Origin: Emiliania huxleyi CCMP1516
Lineage: Eukaryota; Haptophyta; Isochrysidales; Noelaerhabdaceae
Direction of reading: 5' to 3'
Length of the DNA stretch: 64,000 nucleotides
NCBI RefSeq assembly: GCF_000372725.1
Contig: NW_005196021.1
Coordinates: forward strand, 306,653-370,652
Part shown: positions 41,576 through 52,000 of the stretch, in pieces
Layout of the letters: each line of letters begins with the position of its first letter
Numbering within the stretch: the stretch's first letter is position 1
Position numbers and translations under genes: made by a program
Notes under the pieces: model-generated
Database searches by the model: none
What the model saw: only the letters and a program-made list of their open reading frames with translations
Told to the model about the DNA's origin: nothing

Positions 41576-42913
41576 ATGCTCGCCCCGCTCCTTTTTCTCC
41601 GCTCCGCTACCGCCCTACACGTCGGCCGCGTGCCATTCGCGCCGGCAGCACGTCGCCTGTCCAACGCGCCGGCAGCAAGTCGCCTGTCCACTCTCGCGAC
41701 CACAGCACGAGCGAGCAACACAGCAGCCGTGCCGTCGTCCTTCAAGCCGTCCATTGACTACCCGGGTGTTGTGCCGCTCAGAACCAGCCTCGTCGTACCC
41801 CGATCCCCACAGCCAGTCTCCTTCGCGGACGATTCCGACTCGGTGCGCCGGCGGGCTCAAGCCGATCAGAGCGACGCACCACCGCTCCTCTCGCCAGGGG
41901 AGGCGCGACGTGTGGCCGTGTTTGAGGACGCCTCGCCCTCCGTCGCCTTCATCTCGACCACGATCCTCACGCCGAGGGGCATTGTTCAAGCCGGCGCTGG
42001 CTCGGGCTTTGTCTGGGACGCCGACGGCCACATCGTCACCAACTATCACGTTGTCGCCAACCCAGTCGCGCGCCAGCCTTCCCAGTCGCGAGTGATGGTC
42101 TCGCTGCAGGGCATCGAGGGGCAGGTTGAGGCGACGGTCGTCGGGCATGAGGCGGACAAGGACTTGGCGGTGCTCAAGGTGGACCCGGCGAGGCTGCGGC
42201 CGCTGAAGCCGCTGCAGGTCGCCTCCTCCTCCACGCTGCGCGTCGGCCAGGACGTGCTGGCCATCGGCAATCCGTTCGGCCTCGACTACACCCTGACGAC
42301 GGGCATCGTCTCCGCCCTCGGCAGGGACATCGACGGCTACGGCGGAAGGCCGATCAAAGACTGCGTCCAGACGGACGCCGCAATCAACCCGGGCAACTCG
42401 GGCGGACCGCTCCTTGACTCGCGCGGCCGGCTCATCGGCGTCAACACGATGATCTTCTCGCCGGGCGGCGCGGGCGGCAACGTCGGCATCGGCTTCGCCG
42501 TCCCCTCGGACACCGTCAGTCGCGTGGTGCGGCAGATTGTCGAGTTCGGCAATAACGCGCGGCCGTCGCTTGGCGTCAACCTGCTCGACGACCGGGCGCG
42601 CGAGCAGTACGCCCGCAGTTTGGGTCGGCCCCTGCGCGGTGCGATCCTCGCAGAGGTGGTCGCCGGCTCGCCGGCAGAGGCGCTCAGTCTCGCCCCGTGC
42701 CGGCGGCGGTACGGCTCGGTCGTGCTCGGAGACATGATCGTCGAGGTCGACGGCAAGCCGATCGGGCGGAACGAGGACCTGATCTGCGCGATCGAGGAGG
42801 CGGAGCCCGGCAGCGCCGTCTCGCTCAAGGTGGTGCGCAACTGCGACCCGGAGCGGCTCGAGGAGCTCCGGTTCACGCCGGTTATGCGCAAGACGCTGGC
42901 CGAGCGGCGCTGA
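41576..42913 (+). CDS. Deg/HtrA-type serine protease, plastid-targeted
   Basis: An intronless frame of 445 residues. Residues 1-60 (MLAPLLFLRSATALHVGRVP, then Ala/Ser/Arg-rich) look like a signal plus transit peptide. The trypsin-like domain has His 158 (GHIVTNYHVV), Asp 196 (DKDLAVL) and Ser 275 (NPGNSGGPLL), with VLAIGNPFGLDYTLTTG between. A PDZ domain covers about 320-435 (GAILAEVVAGSPAEA, LGDMIVEVDGKPI, AVSLKVVR). One PDZ and the plastid-like leader match Deg1/Deg8 of plants, lumenal proteases that degrade damaged photosystem proteins. The start is the first ATG. The transposon at 41085-41485 sits just upstream and may affect its promoter. Confidence 0.9.
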   Translation: MLAPLLFLRSATALHVGRVPFAPAARRLSNAPAASRLSTLATTARASNTAAVPSSFKPSIDYPGVVPLRTSLVVPRSPQPVSFADDSDSVRRRAQADQSDAPPLLSPGEARRVAVFEDASPSVAFISTTILTPRGIVQAGAGSGFVWDADGHIVTNYHVVANPVARQPSQSRVMVSLQGIEGQVEATVVGHEADKDLAVLKVDPARLRPLKPLQVASSSTLRVGQDVLAIGNPFGLDYTLTTGIVSALGRDIDGYGGRPIKDCVQTDAAINPGNSGGPLLDSRGRLIGVNTMIFSPGGAGGNVGIGFAVPSDTVSRVVRQIVEFGNNARPSLGVNLLDDRAREQYARSLGRPLRGAILAEVVAGSPAEALSLAPCRRRYGSVVLGDMIVEVDGKPIGRNEDLICAIEEAEPGSAVSLKVVRNCDPERLEELRFTPVMRKTLAERR

Positions 42914-43629
42914 CTCGACAGGTGAACGGCACACGGATTTAGTAGTTGACTCAATTCACGCCAAGAACGAGCAGCTTGCTGCTTGGGGGAAGCCTGGCAG
43001 GGTGATGAGTGCGCGTGGCAATTTCTTTTGCGTGTCTGAATTTCTTTGTTTTGGGGGGTTGTCGTGTGAGTGAGGTTTTGCTTGCCTTCCCTGCGACCCC
43101 GTGTTGCATGTCTGACTGTCACTATACTCTCTCGATTTCGGTCCCCGGGGTTGTTGAGCACTCCCTTTGTTCTCTTCTCATAAAATCGGAGGGTCGGCCC
43201 ACGGGGGGACGTGAACTGAACCGACCCAACGATTTTATGAGTAAAAAGAAGAAGAAGACGGAACGATTTTATGAGTGACAGTAGCCGCGAATTCTTTTCC
43301 AGATTGCCCTTCTGTCGGCTTCGGCTCCAAGCACCACTCTTGCCGAATCCAATGTTCTCCCTCGCCGCCGCGGTCGCTGCGCTCGCACCACCATCCGCCC
43401 GCGCCGACGTGCAGAGGGCGTGGAGAGCGCCAGTGCCGCCCGTGATGCTTTGGAGAGCCGCGCAGCGTCATATCACCTTCTCCTCGATCACGGACGACGC
43501 AGAGTCGCTTAGGCGGCTCCCGTGGTGTACGAATCTGGTGTACCTGTGTTAGTGCCAGTGCGCGCCAGTCCCGTGCCCAGTGTCGTGCGAAGGAGTTCGC
43601 TAGTAAAATTTTTCGCTGGCTCGTAAAAT
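42914..43629. other. intergenic with hairpin
   Basis: Contains the stem-loop at 43177-43241. A short frame at 43271-43552 (start FSRLPFCRLRL) has no motif. I see no gene. Confidence 0.4.
43177..43241. repeat. 65-bp hairpin with two-part stem
   Basis: CTCATAAAATCG (43177-43188) pairs with 43230-43241, and GGGTCGG (43191-43197) pairs with 43221-43227, leaving a 23-base loop. The 12-mer of the right arm recurs at 43263. It could be a miniature foldback element. Confidence 0.7.
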
Positions 43630-43632
43630 TGT

Positions 43633-43974
43633 TCAAAAGAAAGAAAGAAAGAAAACAGACAACCCAAGGGAGGGATGGGTGGGAGGACGGCACGCCGCCA
43701 CCACACAGGGATTTTAAGGAGAGGGGTGTGATGCGCTACCGTCGCCCACCCTTGGGCGTCCGCCTCTTCCTATCTCTCTTCGCAGTCTCTCGCCGATTCT
43801 CGCTGCGACCTTCATGCCACCTCGCGGTAAAATTGTTAAAAAGAAAGAAAGAAAACACACAACCCAAGGGAGGGATGGGATGGGAGGACGGCACGCCGCC
43901 ACCACACAGGGATTTTAAGGAGAGGGGTGTGATGCGCTAGCCGTCGCCCACCCTAGGGAGTCTGCCTCTTCCTT
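43633..43974 (+). repeat. dispersed repeat R1, copies 2 and 3 in tandem
   Basis: Copy 2 (43633-43828) and copy 3 (43843-43974, lacking its tail) follow each other head to tail and match 611-813. Both contain GGAGGGATGGG, GGCACGCCGCCACCACACAG and GGATTTTAAGGAGAG. Copy 3 ends 66 bp before the start of the methyltransferase gene. Confidence 0.8.
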
Positions 43975-44039
43975 AAGCAAGTGTAATTCTTTTCGGTCTT
44001 AGTTTCTGGTGTGCCGCCCGGCATCGTTTTGGTTTCGCA

Positions 44040-46642
44040 ATGTGGCGCACTGTCACTATCGGCACCGCGTTACTCGCGGCAGCAGCGCTGCTGATGGCAT
44101 CGCGCAACGCGCACAAACCCGCCGTCGCGAACAAATCCTCGCTCCTCTCCCGGCGGCTGTCAACGACCGCTGAGCCAGCGTTTGAGCCGCTCTGCTCAGT
44201 CGAGTGAGTGGCCCCGCGCCGCGCGCCCGACTGCGCCCACCGCAGCGCCTTCCACCCGCCGCCTACCCCCCACCGCAGCTGGAAGCGCTCCAAATGCATG
44301 CGCGGCGAGAAGGTCCTGCCGTGCCCCGAGAGGCCGCACTCGGGAGCGACGCCGATCGGGACCGGGGCGTGGGAGCTGACCGAGACGTACACCTACTTTC
44401 TCGACCGCGGCCTCACCGCCGCCATCGCCCACCTCGTTGACGGCGGCTCGGTCCTCGAGTTTGGCGCAGGCGATTTCTTTTGAGACCATTCCGTAGACAC
44501 TTCATCTCGCTACCACCACCACCACCCGCCACGCACTCGCCGCCGCGGCCGGTCCCTGCTGCGTGGTAGGTACATCCCGGGAGGCAAACTCAGGGCGAGG
44601 GACTGCACGCCCACGACACGCCCACGACATGTCCACGACACGTCCACCTGTTGTGCATGTCCATGACACACCCATGACATGTCCACGACATCCACGACAT
44701 CATGATTTCGACCCCCGGCAGGCAAGGGCTGCTTCACGGCGGCGCTGCGAGCGCGCGGCGTGCCGACGCGCGCGTACGACGGCTCACCGCAGGCTCCCCC
44801 CCCGCCCCCCCCCACCTCCACCTCTCACCTCCTCCTCCTCTCACCTCCTCCACCTCCCACCGCCTCCACCTCCCTCGCCGCAGGTTGCTGCGCTGACGCG
44901 AGGGCGCGGTGGCGGTAGATGCGCACCACGCGCACCCGCGCGCACCCGCACAGTCGAGAGGAGACGGATGGCGGCAGTCGGGGGAGGAGGCATCGCCGGG
45001 TCTGATGGCAGGGTCTGCTCTCACGGCCCAGTCTCAGGGGAGGGCGGACCGCGAGAGCGTGAGCTCTGCATCCGCACCCCTCTCGCCCCTCTGGTGGCTC
45101 TCGAGGTAGAAGGGGCGTGAGAGGGAGGAAGGCTGCGCACTCGCACGCAGCCGCACAGTCGAGAAGAGTCGCGCAGGGCAGAGGGAAGGCCGAGCGCAAG
45201 CGCGTGGGATCTTGCACCGGAGGGGGAGGGCGACCAGAGCGGGAGGGCGACTGCTGCGGGCGTGGGTCGCCGTAGGCTGGTTGGCGCCGCAGACCTGACC
45301 ACGAGGCTGCAGCTCGGCCCTGCAGACTGGGTGGTCTGCCTCGAGGTGCAATCTCCCCACATCTCCCCACACCTCCCCATATCTGCGGACTGGGTGGTCT
45401 GCCTCGAGGTGCGAGATCGCACGAGATCACACGAGATCACACGAGATCGCACGAGATCGCACGAGATCGCACGAGATCGCACGAGATCGCAGGTGGCGGA
45501 GCACATCCCGCGCGAGCACGAGCGCCGCTTCCTCGCCAACCTGCTCCGGCGCCCCGCGCAGCTAGAAGGACGACGCATTCTTGTAGTCCAACCAGCGCTC
45601 GAGAGGACACGCACTCCGCCGTATTCGAACGGATTCACTGTCCTCGCACCCCTCGTATTCACGCGGTGCTCTGAAGACTCTGGGCACTAGACCGTCTTCC
45701 CGCCCCGAGGCTGGCGTATCCACCGCGCACGCACGCGCAGCGCGGTGGCGCGAGCCCATGAATTAAACAGTGATTGATACTGCACATTGTTGATTAATAG
45801 GCACGCGCAGCGCGGGCTCGTCCTCTCGTGGCGCCCCCCCCCCCCAAGAAAGCACCTCCAATTCGCCTCCATTCGCCTCCATCTCCACCGCCCCCTCACC
45901 CACCCACCTACCACCACCACCGCCCTCGCCCTCACCCTCGCCACCGCCCTCCCCCAGCCGCCCTCCCCTTCACTTCCCCCCCCCCCCCCACCCACCCACA
46001 CACCCACACCCACACCCACACCCACACACCCACACACCCCCGCACCCCACCCCCCAGGTCCAACAACGAGGGTGGCAACGGCCACGTCAACCTGCGCTCA
46101 AACGAGTGGGTGGTTGCGGCGATGGGCAGGCGCGAGATCGGGCCGAGATCGGGCCGAGATCGGGCCGAGATCGGGCCGAGATCGTCGCGGCGATGGGCAG
46201 ACCCGGCGCTTCGACACACGACGCGCCCCCACGACACGTCCACGACACGTCCACGACACGCCCACGACACGTCCACGACACGCCCACGATACGCCCACGA
46301 TACGCCGCGACACGCCCGCGACACCTTCACGACACGTCCACGACACGCCCACGACTTCGACGCCCGCAGGCAGTAGTAGCAAGCGACTCCTCGGGACGGA
46401 GCAACACCATAGCCGACGCCTGACGCGCACGGCACGGCCTCGGCCACGGCACGTCCACGACACGTCCACGACACGTCCGCGGCATGCACATGCACAGGCA
46501 CGGCTTCGACCACGACCCCGAGGCGCAGGCCGCGCTGCGCAAGGGCATCTCGGACATCCACTGGTACCGCGAGACGCTGATGGTCTTCCGGAGGCGGCCG
46601 GGAGGGGCCGCCGCCAACGGGGCGCGCCGTGGCGGCGGATAG
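44040..46642 (+). CDS. SAM-dependent methyltransferase, multi-exon, membrane-anchored
   Basis: Exon 1 (44040-44204) begins MWRTVTIGTALLAAAALLMA, a signal anchor. Exon 2 (44279-44469) encodes CMRGEKVLPCPERPHSGATP and GSVLEFGAG. A GC-AG intron filled with CGCCCACGACA units leads to KGCFTAALRARGVPTRAYDG (44722-), completing a class I methyltransferase motif I (EFGAGKG). Further exons give VAALTRG, ADLTTRLQLGPADWVVCLEV, AEHIPREHERRFLANLLRR, RGLVLSWRP, NNEGGNGHVNLRSNEWVVAA and HGFDHDPEAQAALRKGISDI with LMVFRRRP near the end (stop 46640-46642). This is the layout of small SAM methyltransferases of the motif I-LEVAEHIP type; the acceptor is unknown. Several introns carry exon duplications and 10-11 bp arrays. 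The junction after LSWRP is not resolved. Confidence 0.65.
45325..45490 (+). repeat. duplicated exon block with 10-mer arrays inside a methyltransferase intron
   Basis: The block coding DWVVCLEV (45325-45349) recurs at about 45379-45403. Between them are ATCTCCCCAC-type 10-mers, and after the second copy are about eight GAGATCGCAC 10-mers ending GCAG at 45490. A GT-AG intron from the first or second copy to 45490 restores CLEVAEHIP. This looks like two successive insertion-duplication events. Confidence 0.8.
46131..46496 (+). repeat. intron built from 11-bp arrays in the methyltransferase gene
   Basis: The intron starts GC after the codons for VVAAMG and ends CACAG before HGFDHDP. It contains about four GAGATCGGGCC units, a repeat of the GCGGCGATGGGCAG exon border (46118-46131 and 46187-46200), about ten CGTCCACGACA units (46215-46345) and three more near 46450-46480. 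Confidence 0.75.
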
Positions 46643-47618
46643 GGGCGCCGGCGGTCGGCGCCAGACAGAGGTGCGGAGAGGGGTTTGCTCCATCGTCGCG
46701 CGGATTGGCGTTGGCTCCGCTGGACCTGTCCCGCCGTCACACTTGGAGAGGTAAGAGTTTTCGAGAGAATTGGAAACGCTCGCGCGACTAGTCGCGCCCG
46801 GCCCCGGGCACTGCGCTCTGCCGTTTGCGGCTAGTCACGCGGCTAGTCTGCGCCGGTCAGCGGTCTGCGCACTGCGCTCTGCGGCACTCTCCGCCGGGGC
46901 GCCGCCGGTGGACTGGCCGACCCTGCGGGCTGCGGACAATGTATGATTGTTGTATGTGAATCCGCGGTCTCCCTTGACCGTATATCTGTATATCCATGTG
47001 ATGACGTGGACACATACACACGGTCCTGTGCGTGCATTCGGCCCGGAGGGCGGGGGCGCAGGTAGAGGTAGGGCTGGCCTGGGGGGCCTCAGGTAAAGGT
47101 AAACCTGTCTCAGACCGCCGGAGGTACAGGTAAACGGAGCCCAGGTGAGGGCAGGTAAACGTACGCCCGTGAACGTGTCCGCCGAGGACCGACAGGAGGC
47201 CCCGCGAGAGCGCTTCGCCTGCGGCGCGCCTGCCCGGCCATGGACCAGGCTTCACCGCCGCTTGCTGACGGCTGATCGCATCGCCTACCGCATCGCGAAT
47301 GACCAGTGCCGCGACCACTTGGACCTTGCAAAGAATCTGCATCTCCCCTCTTCGCCTCTTCGGCGCATTGGATTGTGCATGATTGCTCAAGTGGCTCGAA
47401 TTGGCAATCCACCGCAATGCGAACATGGATGAAGAGCATATGCACCACGGACGCAGGCCGATGCCGTTGGCGACGTCGGTTATCAGAGGGGTCAGGTCAT
47501 AGTGACACGCGCTCGATGGAATGCTGCATTGACGCAGACAGCAAAAGCATCGCAGCGGAGACCTTCTCAGGAGTGGCGGCTCGCACCATGCGGCAGTGCG
47601 GACACCAGGTGCGCAAAT
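46643..47618. other. intergenic, unassigned
   Basis: Degenerate AGGTA(A/G)AGGTA-type words occur at 47058-47160 and resemble a stretch at 61730-61850. No convincing coding region; short frames on both strands lack motifs. Confidence 0.4.
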
Positions 47619-48116
47619 TTAAGAGCCATTTTCGATTACGTGGTTTTGGCACTGTCTACCAACTTCTCGCACTGGTCGCAGGGCCATGGAATCGTCGACG
47701 CCCGGCCCGAGGCCACCGCATGAGCAGCCCTGCACCCGAAACTCGCTCCGCGCCGGGCCGTCGGCGGGCGCGATGGCGCGCCTCTGCACGCAGAGCGCGC
47801 CGGCCCCGCTGCGTGCGCGGAAGACGCAGCTGACGGCACAAGCGACGCCGTCGTCGCGGCCCGTGCGGTTGACCAGAGCCTTGAGATTTTGCGCCCGCAT
47901 CGAGCGGAGGTCGAGCCCAAGCGCAAAGCAGATGCCCTCCACGAGACAGCTCTTTCCTGCGCCGTTCGGGGCGACGATCGCGATGATGCCCCGCGAGTTG
48001 AACTCCGCCACCACACGGCCCGAGTAGGACTTGAAGTCGTCGAGGACGACGGCGTGGAGCGCGAGCCCGGCCGCGGAAGCGGCCAGCGCAGCGTCCCCAA
48101 TTCTCGGGTCGACCAT
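47619..48116 (-). pseudogene. SMC-family N-terminal ATPase fragment, apparently truncated
   Basis: The frame from the ATG at 48116 encodes LHAVVLDDFKSYSGRVV, APNGAGKSCLVEGICFALG and MRAQNLKALVNR, then a strand series ending SEFRVQG. This is the head of an SMC ATPase: FKSY segment, P-loop and the helix after it. The P-loop has Ala in place of the first Gly of GxNGSGKS. After about 120 residues the similarity stops and no coiled coil or other exon follows within the next kilobase on that strand. It is either a decayed or truncated copy or one exon of a gene whose remainder is misplaced. The SMC4-like C-terminal part at 62317 lies on the same strand 14 kb away but upstream, so the two cannot form one normal gene. 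Confidence 0.55.
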
Positions 48117-49021
48117 TTTGGCCAGACGCTGTTCCTTTTTGAAAAAACTCTCGGCGGGGCCACAACGAAGGCGCTCTCAAAAATCTTGTGGGCAACTTTG
48201 TCGACAAACATGGTGAGGAAAATTTCGGCGAAGAAGCGGCACTGGCGGCACGCCGGGACGAACCCGGACCGGTCATATTGTTCAGATCCACGGCGGCGAG
48301 CCGCCGCGAGCCCACCGGAGAGCTGGGAGCCGCGGCACTAGACCGCGCCGCCAGCGAGGCGAGAGCAGCAGCCGATGACCGGCCGTGACATGGCAGTTAG
48401 AACGGCGGGATTTTCTAACAGGAAGGTGTGGCCAAAAACAACCAGCCCCCGTGGGAACGCACTCCCGGCTCCCATGCGTGGCCCCCTCCCGTCTCCCGAC
48501 ACCGGAGGTCTCCGGGGCACGCCCCCGTGAACGCCGCTCCTCACACCGATGGCAAAAGAAATCGAACTCCGCACGGCTGACGCAAGCTGGATGGCTTGTC
48601 TGTTTTCTTTCTTTCTGGATGCCCCCCACCCCCCCCCTTAACGCGAATACAAAAGAATTTTCTCTCAAAGAACTAGGCACGGGACTGGCGCGCAGTGGCA
48701 TCACACCAGTCACCACGATACGGCTCTACTCGGGCGCGGCCGCGCAGGACGAAAGAGCTGGAAGGAACCCCACGACGCAAATCATAATCTCCATCCGGAC
48801 TGCCCGTGCACGTGACATGCACATGCACATGCACATGCGCATGCACATGCGCATGCACGTCACATGTGACTCCCCCCCCTCCCCCCCCTCCCTCCAACGC
48901 AATGTGAATGCCGCGCACAACATCCCACGGATGCTCCATGTGCGAGCTAGCTCTACTAATCGTCCCGTGTTTGCAGGTCATCGCCGCGCCGCACGTTTTG
49001 CGCACGACATCGCGCAACCGA
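48117..49021. other. intergenic with CATGCA microsatellite and reversed R1 head
   Basis: A reversed match to the R1 head lies near 48590-48620. A CATGCA/CATGCG run at 48817-48866 is followed by C-runs. No gene recognised. Confidence 0.45.
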
Positions 49022-52000
49022 TCAGACCTGCTGCTGCACCGACGACGCCTCGCCTCCAGAGACCTCGCGCGCCTCCGCAGAGCTGCGGCTGCTCATCTTG
49101 GCGAACACCCGGCTGAGTCCGCCAAGGCTGCGCATCGCGAGACTGGTGCTGCCCTCAACGACGCTGCCTGAAGCGAGGAGGCCCGCCCGCGACCGAGCGG
49201 GGGTCGCGCCTAGGCTCTTTGCCAGAAGGACGAGCGACACCTGCGGGCAGGGACCCGCCCCTCGTCACGAAACGCTCGATGCGGGGGAGAGCTCGCTGTG
49301 GGGGAGAGGGCGCGCGCCTTGCGGTGGCGGCCGGGGAAGCAGGATTTTGCCAGGTCCTTGTAGAGTCCGCCGGCGATGAGCTCCTGCGGCGTTTGGGGGG
49401 GAGAGGGTTGGGGGGGAGGAGGGGTGGCGGGACAGGCGCCACGTTGAGACATTCGCTCCTGCGGCGTGACTTCGAAAAACCTCGAGAACTGGCAGCCGCC
49501 GAGCGCGGGGTCGTTCTCGTGCGCCATGACGATCTTCAGCTTGTCCTCCCGCGCCTGCTTGACCTGCTCGGCCAGCCGCTCGTCGCTGACGAAGCTGTCC
49601 TCGTTGAGGTAGAGCAGCAAGTGCGTCGCGCTGGCCGGCCGATCATCGGTGGTGCAGATCGTGAGACCGGCGGTCTCACGATCTGGGGCAAAGGCGGCGG
49701 CGATCTCATCGGCCAGCGCCAGCGACCCCGCGTTGGCTGGCGAGGCCCAGAGCGTGCACGGTTTGGAAAAGGCGAGCGACTGGCTCTCGAGCTCACCCGA
49801 CACGCAGAGCGGAAGGGAGGTCCTGTCCAGAAAGTTGGGCGAGCAGAGGAGCACCGCCTAGGTTGGTTCAAGTGGGGTTGGCCGGGAGGTAGAGTGAGAG
49901 AACGGAGCTGGCTGTGGCCGGCGGCGCCTCGGCGATGATCTTGAGCGAGATGAGCTGAAACTCATCGATGCGATACCAAATCGTGAGCGGCCAGTCGTTG
50001 TCAAAGATGGCCGGCTGCAGGTCCTCGGGGCACTCGTCGCGCAGCGCCTGGAGCGTCCCGCCGCCCTTTTCAGGGTCCGCTTCTTGGACGAGGACGAGCG
50101 GCTTGTCCTTCTCGAGCGACGAGCGGATCTCGCGGAGGCAGTTCTGTGGCGCGGGCGAGGCGGCAGTTCTTGGGGCCAGGGTGCGGTAGAGGGGCGGGGT
50201 GGGAGGAAGAGGCGAGCCTTGGAGCGGAAGTAGCCCTGCGAGAGGAAGAAGAGGATGACCTGCGAGCTCTGGATGTACTCCTCCAGCGCCCCGATATCCT
50301 TGAGATCATCTACCTATGAGCACACCGCGGTGCGTCAGGGAGGCTCTTTGTGTAGCTTAAGCAGCGCTGATGAGCATGTGCGCGCGTCGAGAAAGACTTT
50401 GATGTCCGGCAGCAGCTGCTCGAGCTCACCCTTGATGACCTTGACGGCGTCTTGACCGGTCGACCTATTCGTTTGGATGAGGGGCGGGGGTCACGCCGGC
50501 TGTTTTCGCTCCCTCTCTCCCTCCATAGCCGTGACTCACCAGATGTGGCTGTTGAAGAGGTGCCACGTGAGGCCCCTCACGATGCTCAGCTCGGGGGGCT
50601 GCTTGGTCGAGACGAGTCGGATCGTGGGGACCTTGGCGACGCGACGGGCGGCGATGATGGCGCCGACGAGGAAGAAGGCGAGCACGACTGCAACGAGGAT
50701 GATCATCGAGTCGACAATCACATTGAGGCTGCGGAAGCCGAGGACATCGGCGGGATCTGCTCCCTGGTACCGCTCCTGGATGCCGAGGAAGATGGTGCTC
50801 CAGTTGGTGCCGAGGAAGAGGAGGAGGAGCACGAGGCTCGTGGCGACGGCGAGCACGTTGTCCTCAACCCGCTTGTACGGCCGCACGACGGCGAGTGCGA
50901 CGGCGTAGCATGAGCAGATGAGAGTCGCCACCACGAGGCGAACAAAGGCGCGCTCCTCCGGGATCAGAAGCACGAAGCCAGTCAGCACGAGCTTGCGCGC
51001 CAGCTCGACCGCCTCCCACCAGTACCAGGTCTTCTCGTACTCCCGGTGGAGGAAGGCGGTGGCCCGCGTCAGAGCATTCGGCGTCTTGGCCTGCAGCGGC
51101 TTGTAGCAAGCGGCGAGGAGCGACGTGAAGAGGACCAGCGAGCCGGCGGGCCAGAGGACGATGAAACCGATGGCGAGGGCGGTGATGGGTCCGTGATCGT
51201 CGGAGCCGCACTCGACGCTCGCGTCCTGCCGCATGTAGGAGACCTGCTCTAGCTCCTCGCCGGGCGGAGAGATGGTGTAGGCCTATCAGCAGAAACTTAC
51301 GAGGACTGAGGGATGTGGTGTTGTGAGCAACGGCAGTCATCAGCTGTGAGAGGGCGCCTGGCACGACCAGGAGCGGAAGATGGAGGCGCTGATGGAGGGC
51401 ACGAAGCAGAAGATGAGCACCAAACCGGCCGGCGTGAGGTCGAGGAGGCCGAGGGCCGCCTCCGCGTACCACGGCCTCTCGCGCGGCGCCGGGGCGGCGC
51501 GCCAGCGGTAGAGCCGCAGACTTATCCCCGCGATCATGAGCAAGGCGATGAGGGCGACGGGGGAGAGGGCGATGGCGAGGAGCCGCAGAGCGTAGCCGAG
51601 GCACTGCTCCGGCAGGAAAAAGCCAGACCAGTCGACGGAGATCACGTTGGCCAAGTTGTCCGTCCAGCCCGTGTACTTGTCCGGCAGCCGCGCGGAGTAG
51701 GTGGAGGAGAGGACGGTGCAGATCTGATAGAAGCCAAACAGGATCTTGAGCTTTGCCGTCATTCCGACCCCGACGTAGTACTTGACGGAGCGGTCTGCAA
51801 AGCGGAGGATAGGCCCGATGATGCGCTCCTTCCGCCACGGCATGTGGTAGGCCCACGCCGCCAAGCCGCACGCGACGCAGAGGCCGAGGACGAGGCCGGC
51901 GATGCGGCCCGCCGCCGCGCCGCGCGGAGCGCATACTTCGCAGGTGTCGCCGTCGACGAGGTACTGGTTCTCTGCGGCGCAGAGCTGGCACTCGGGGCCT

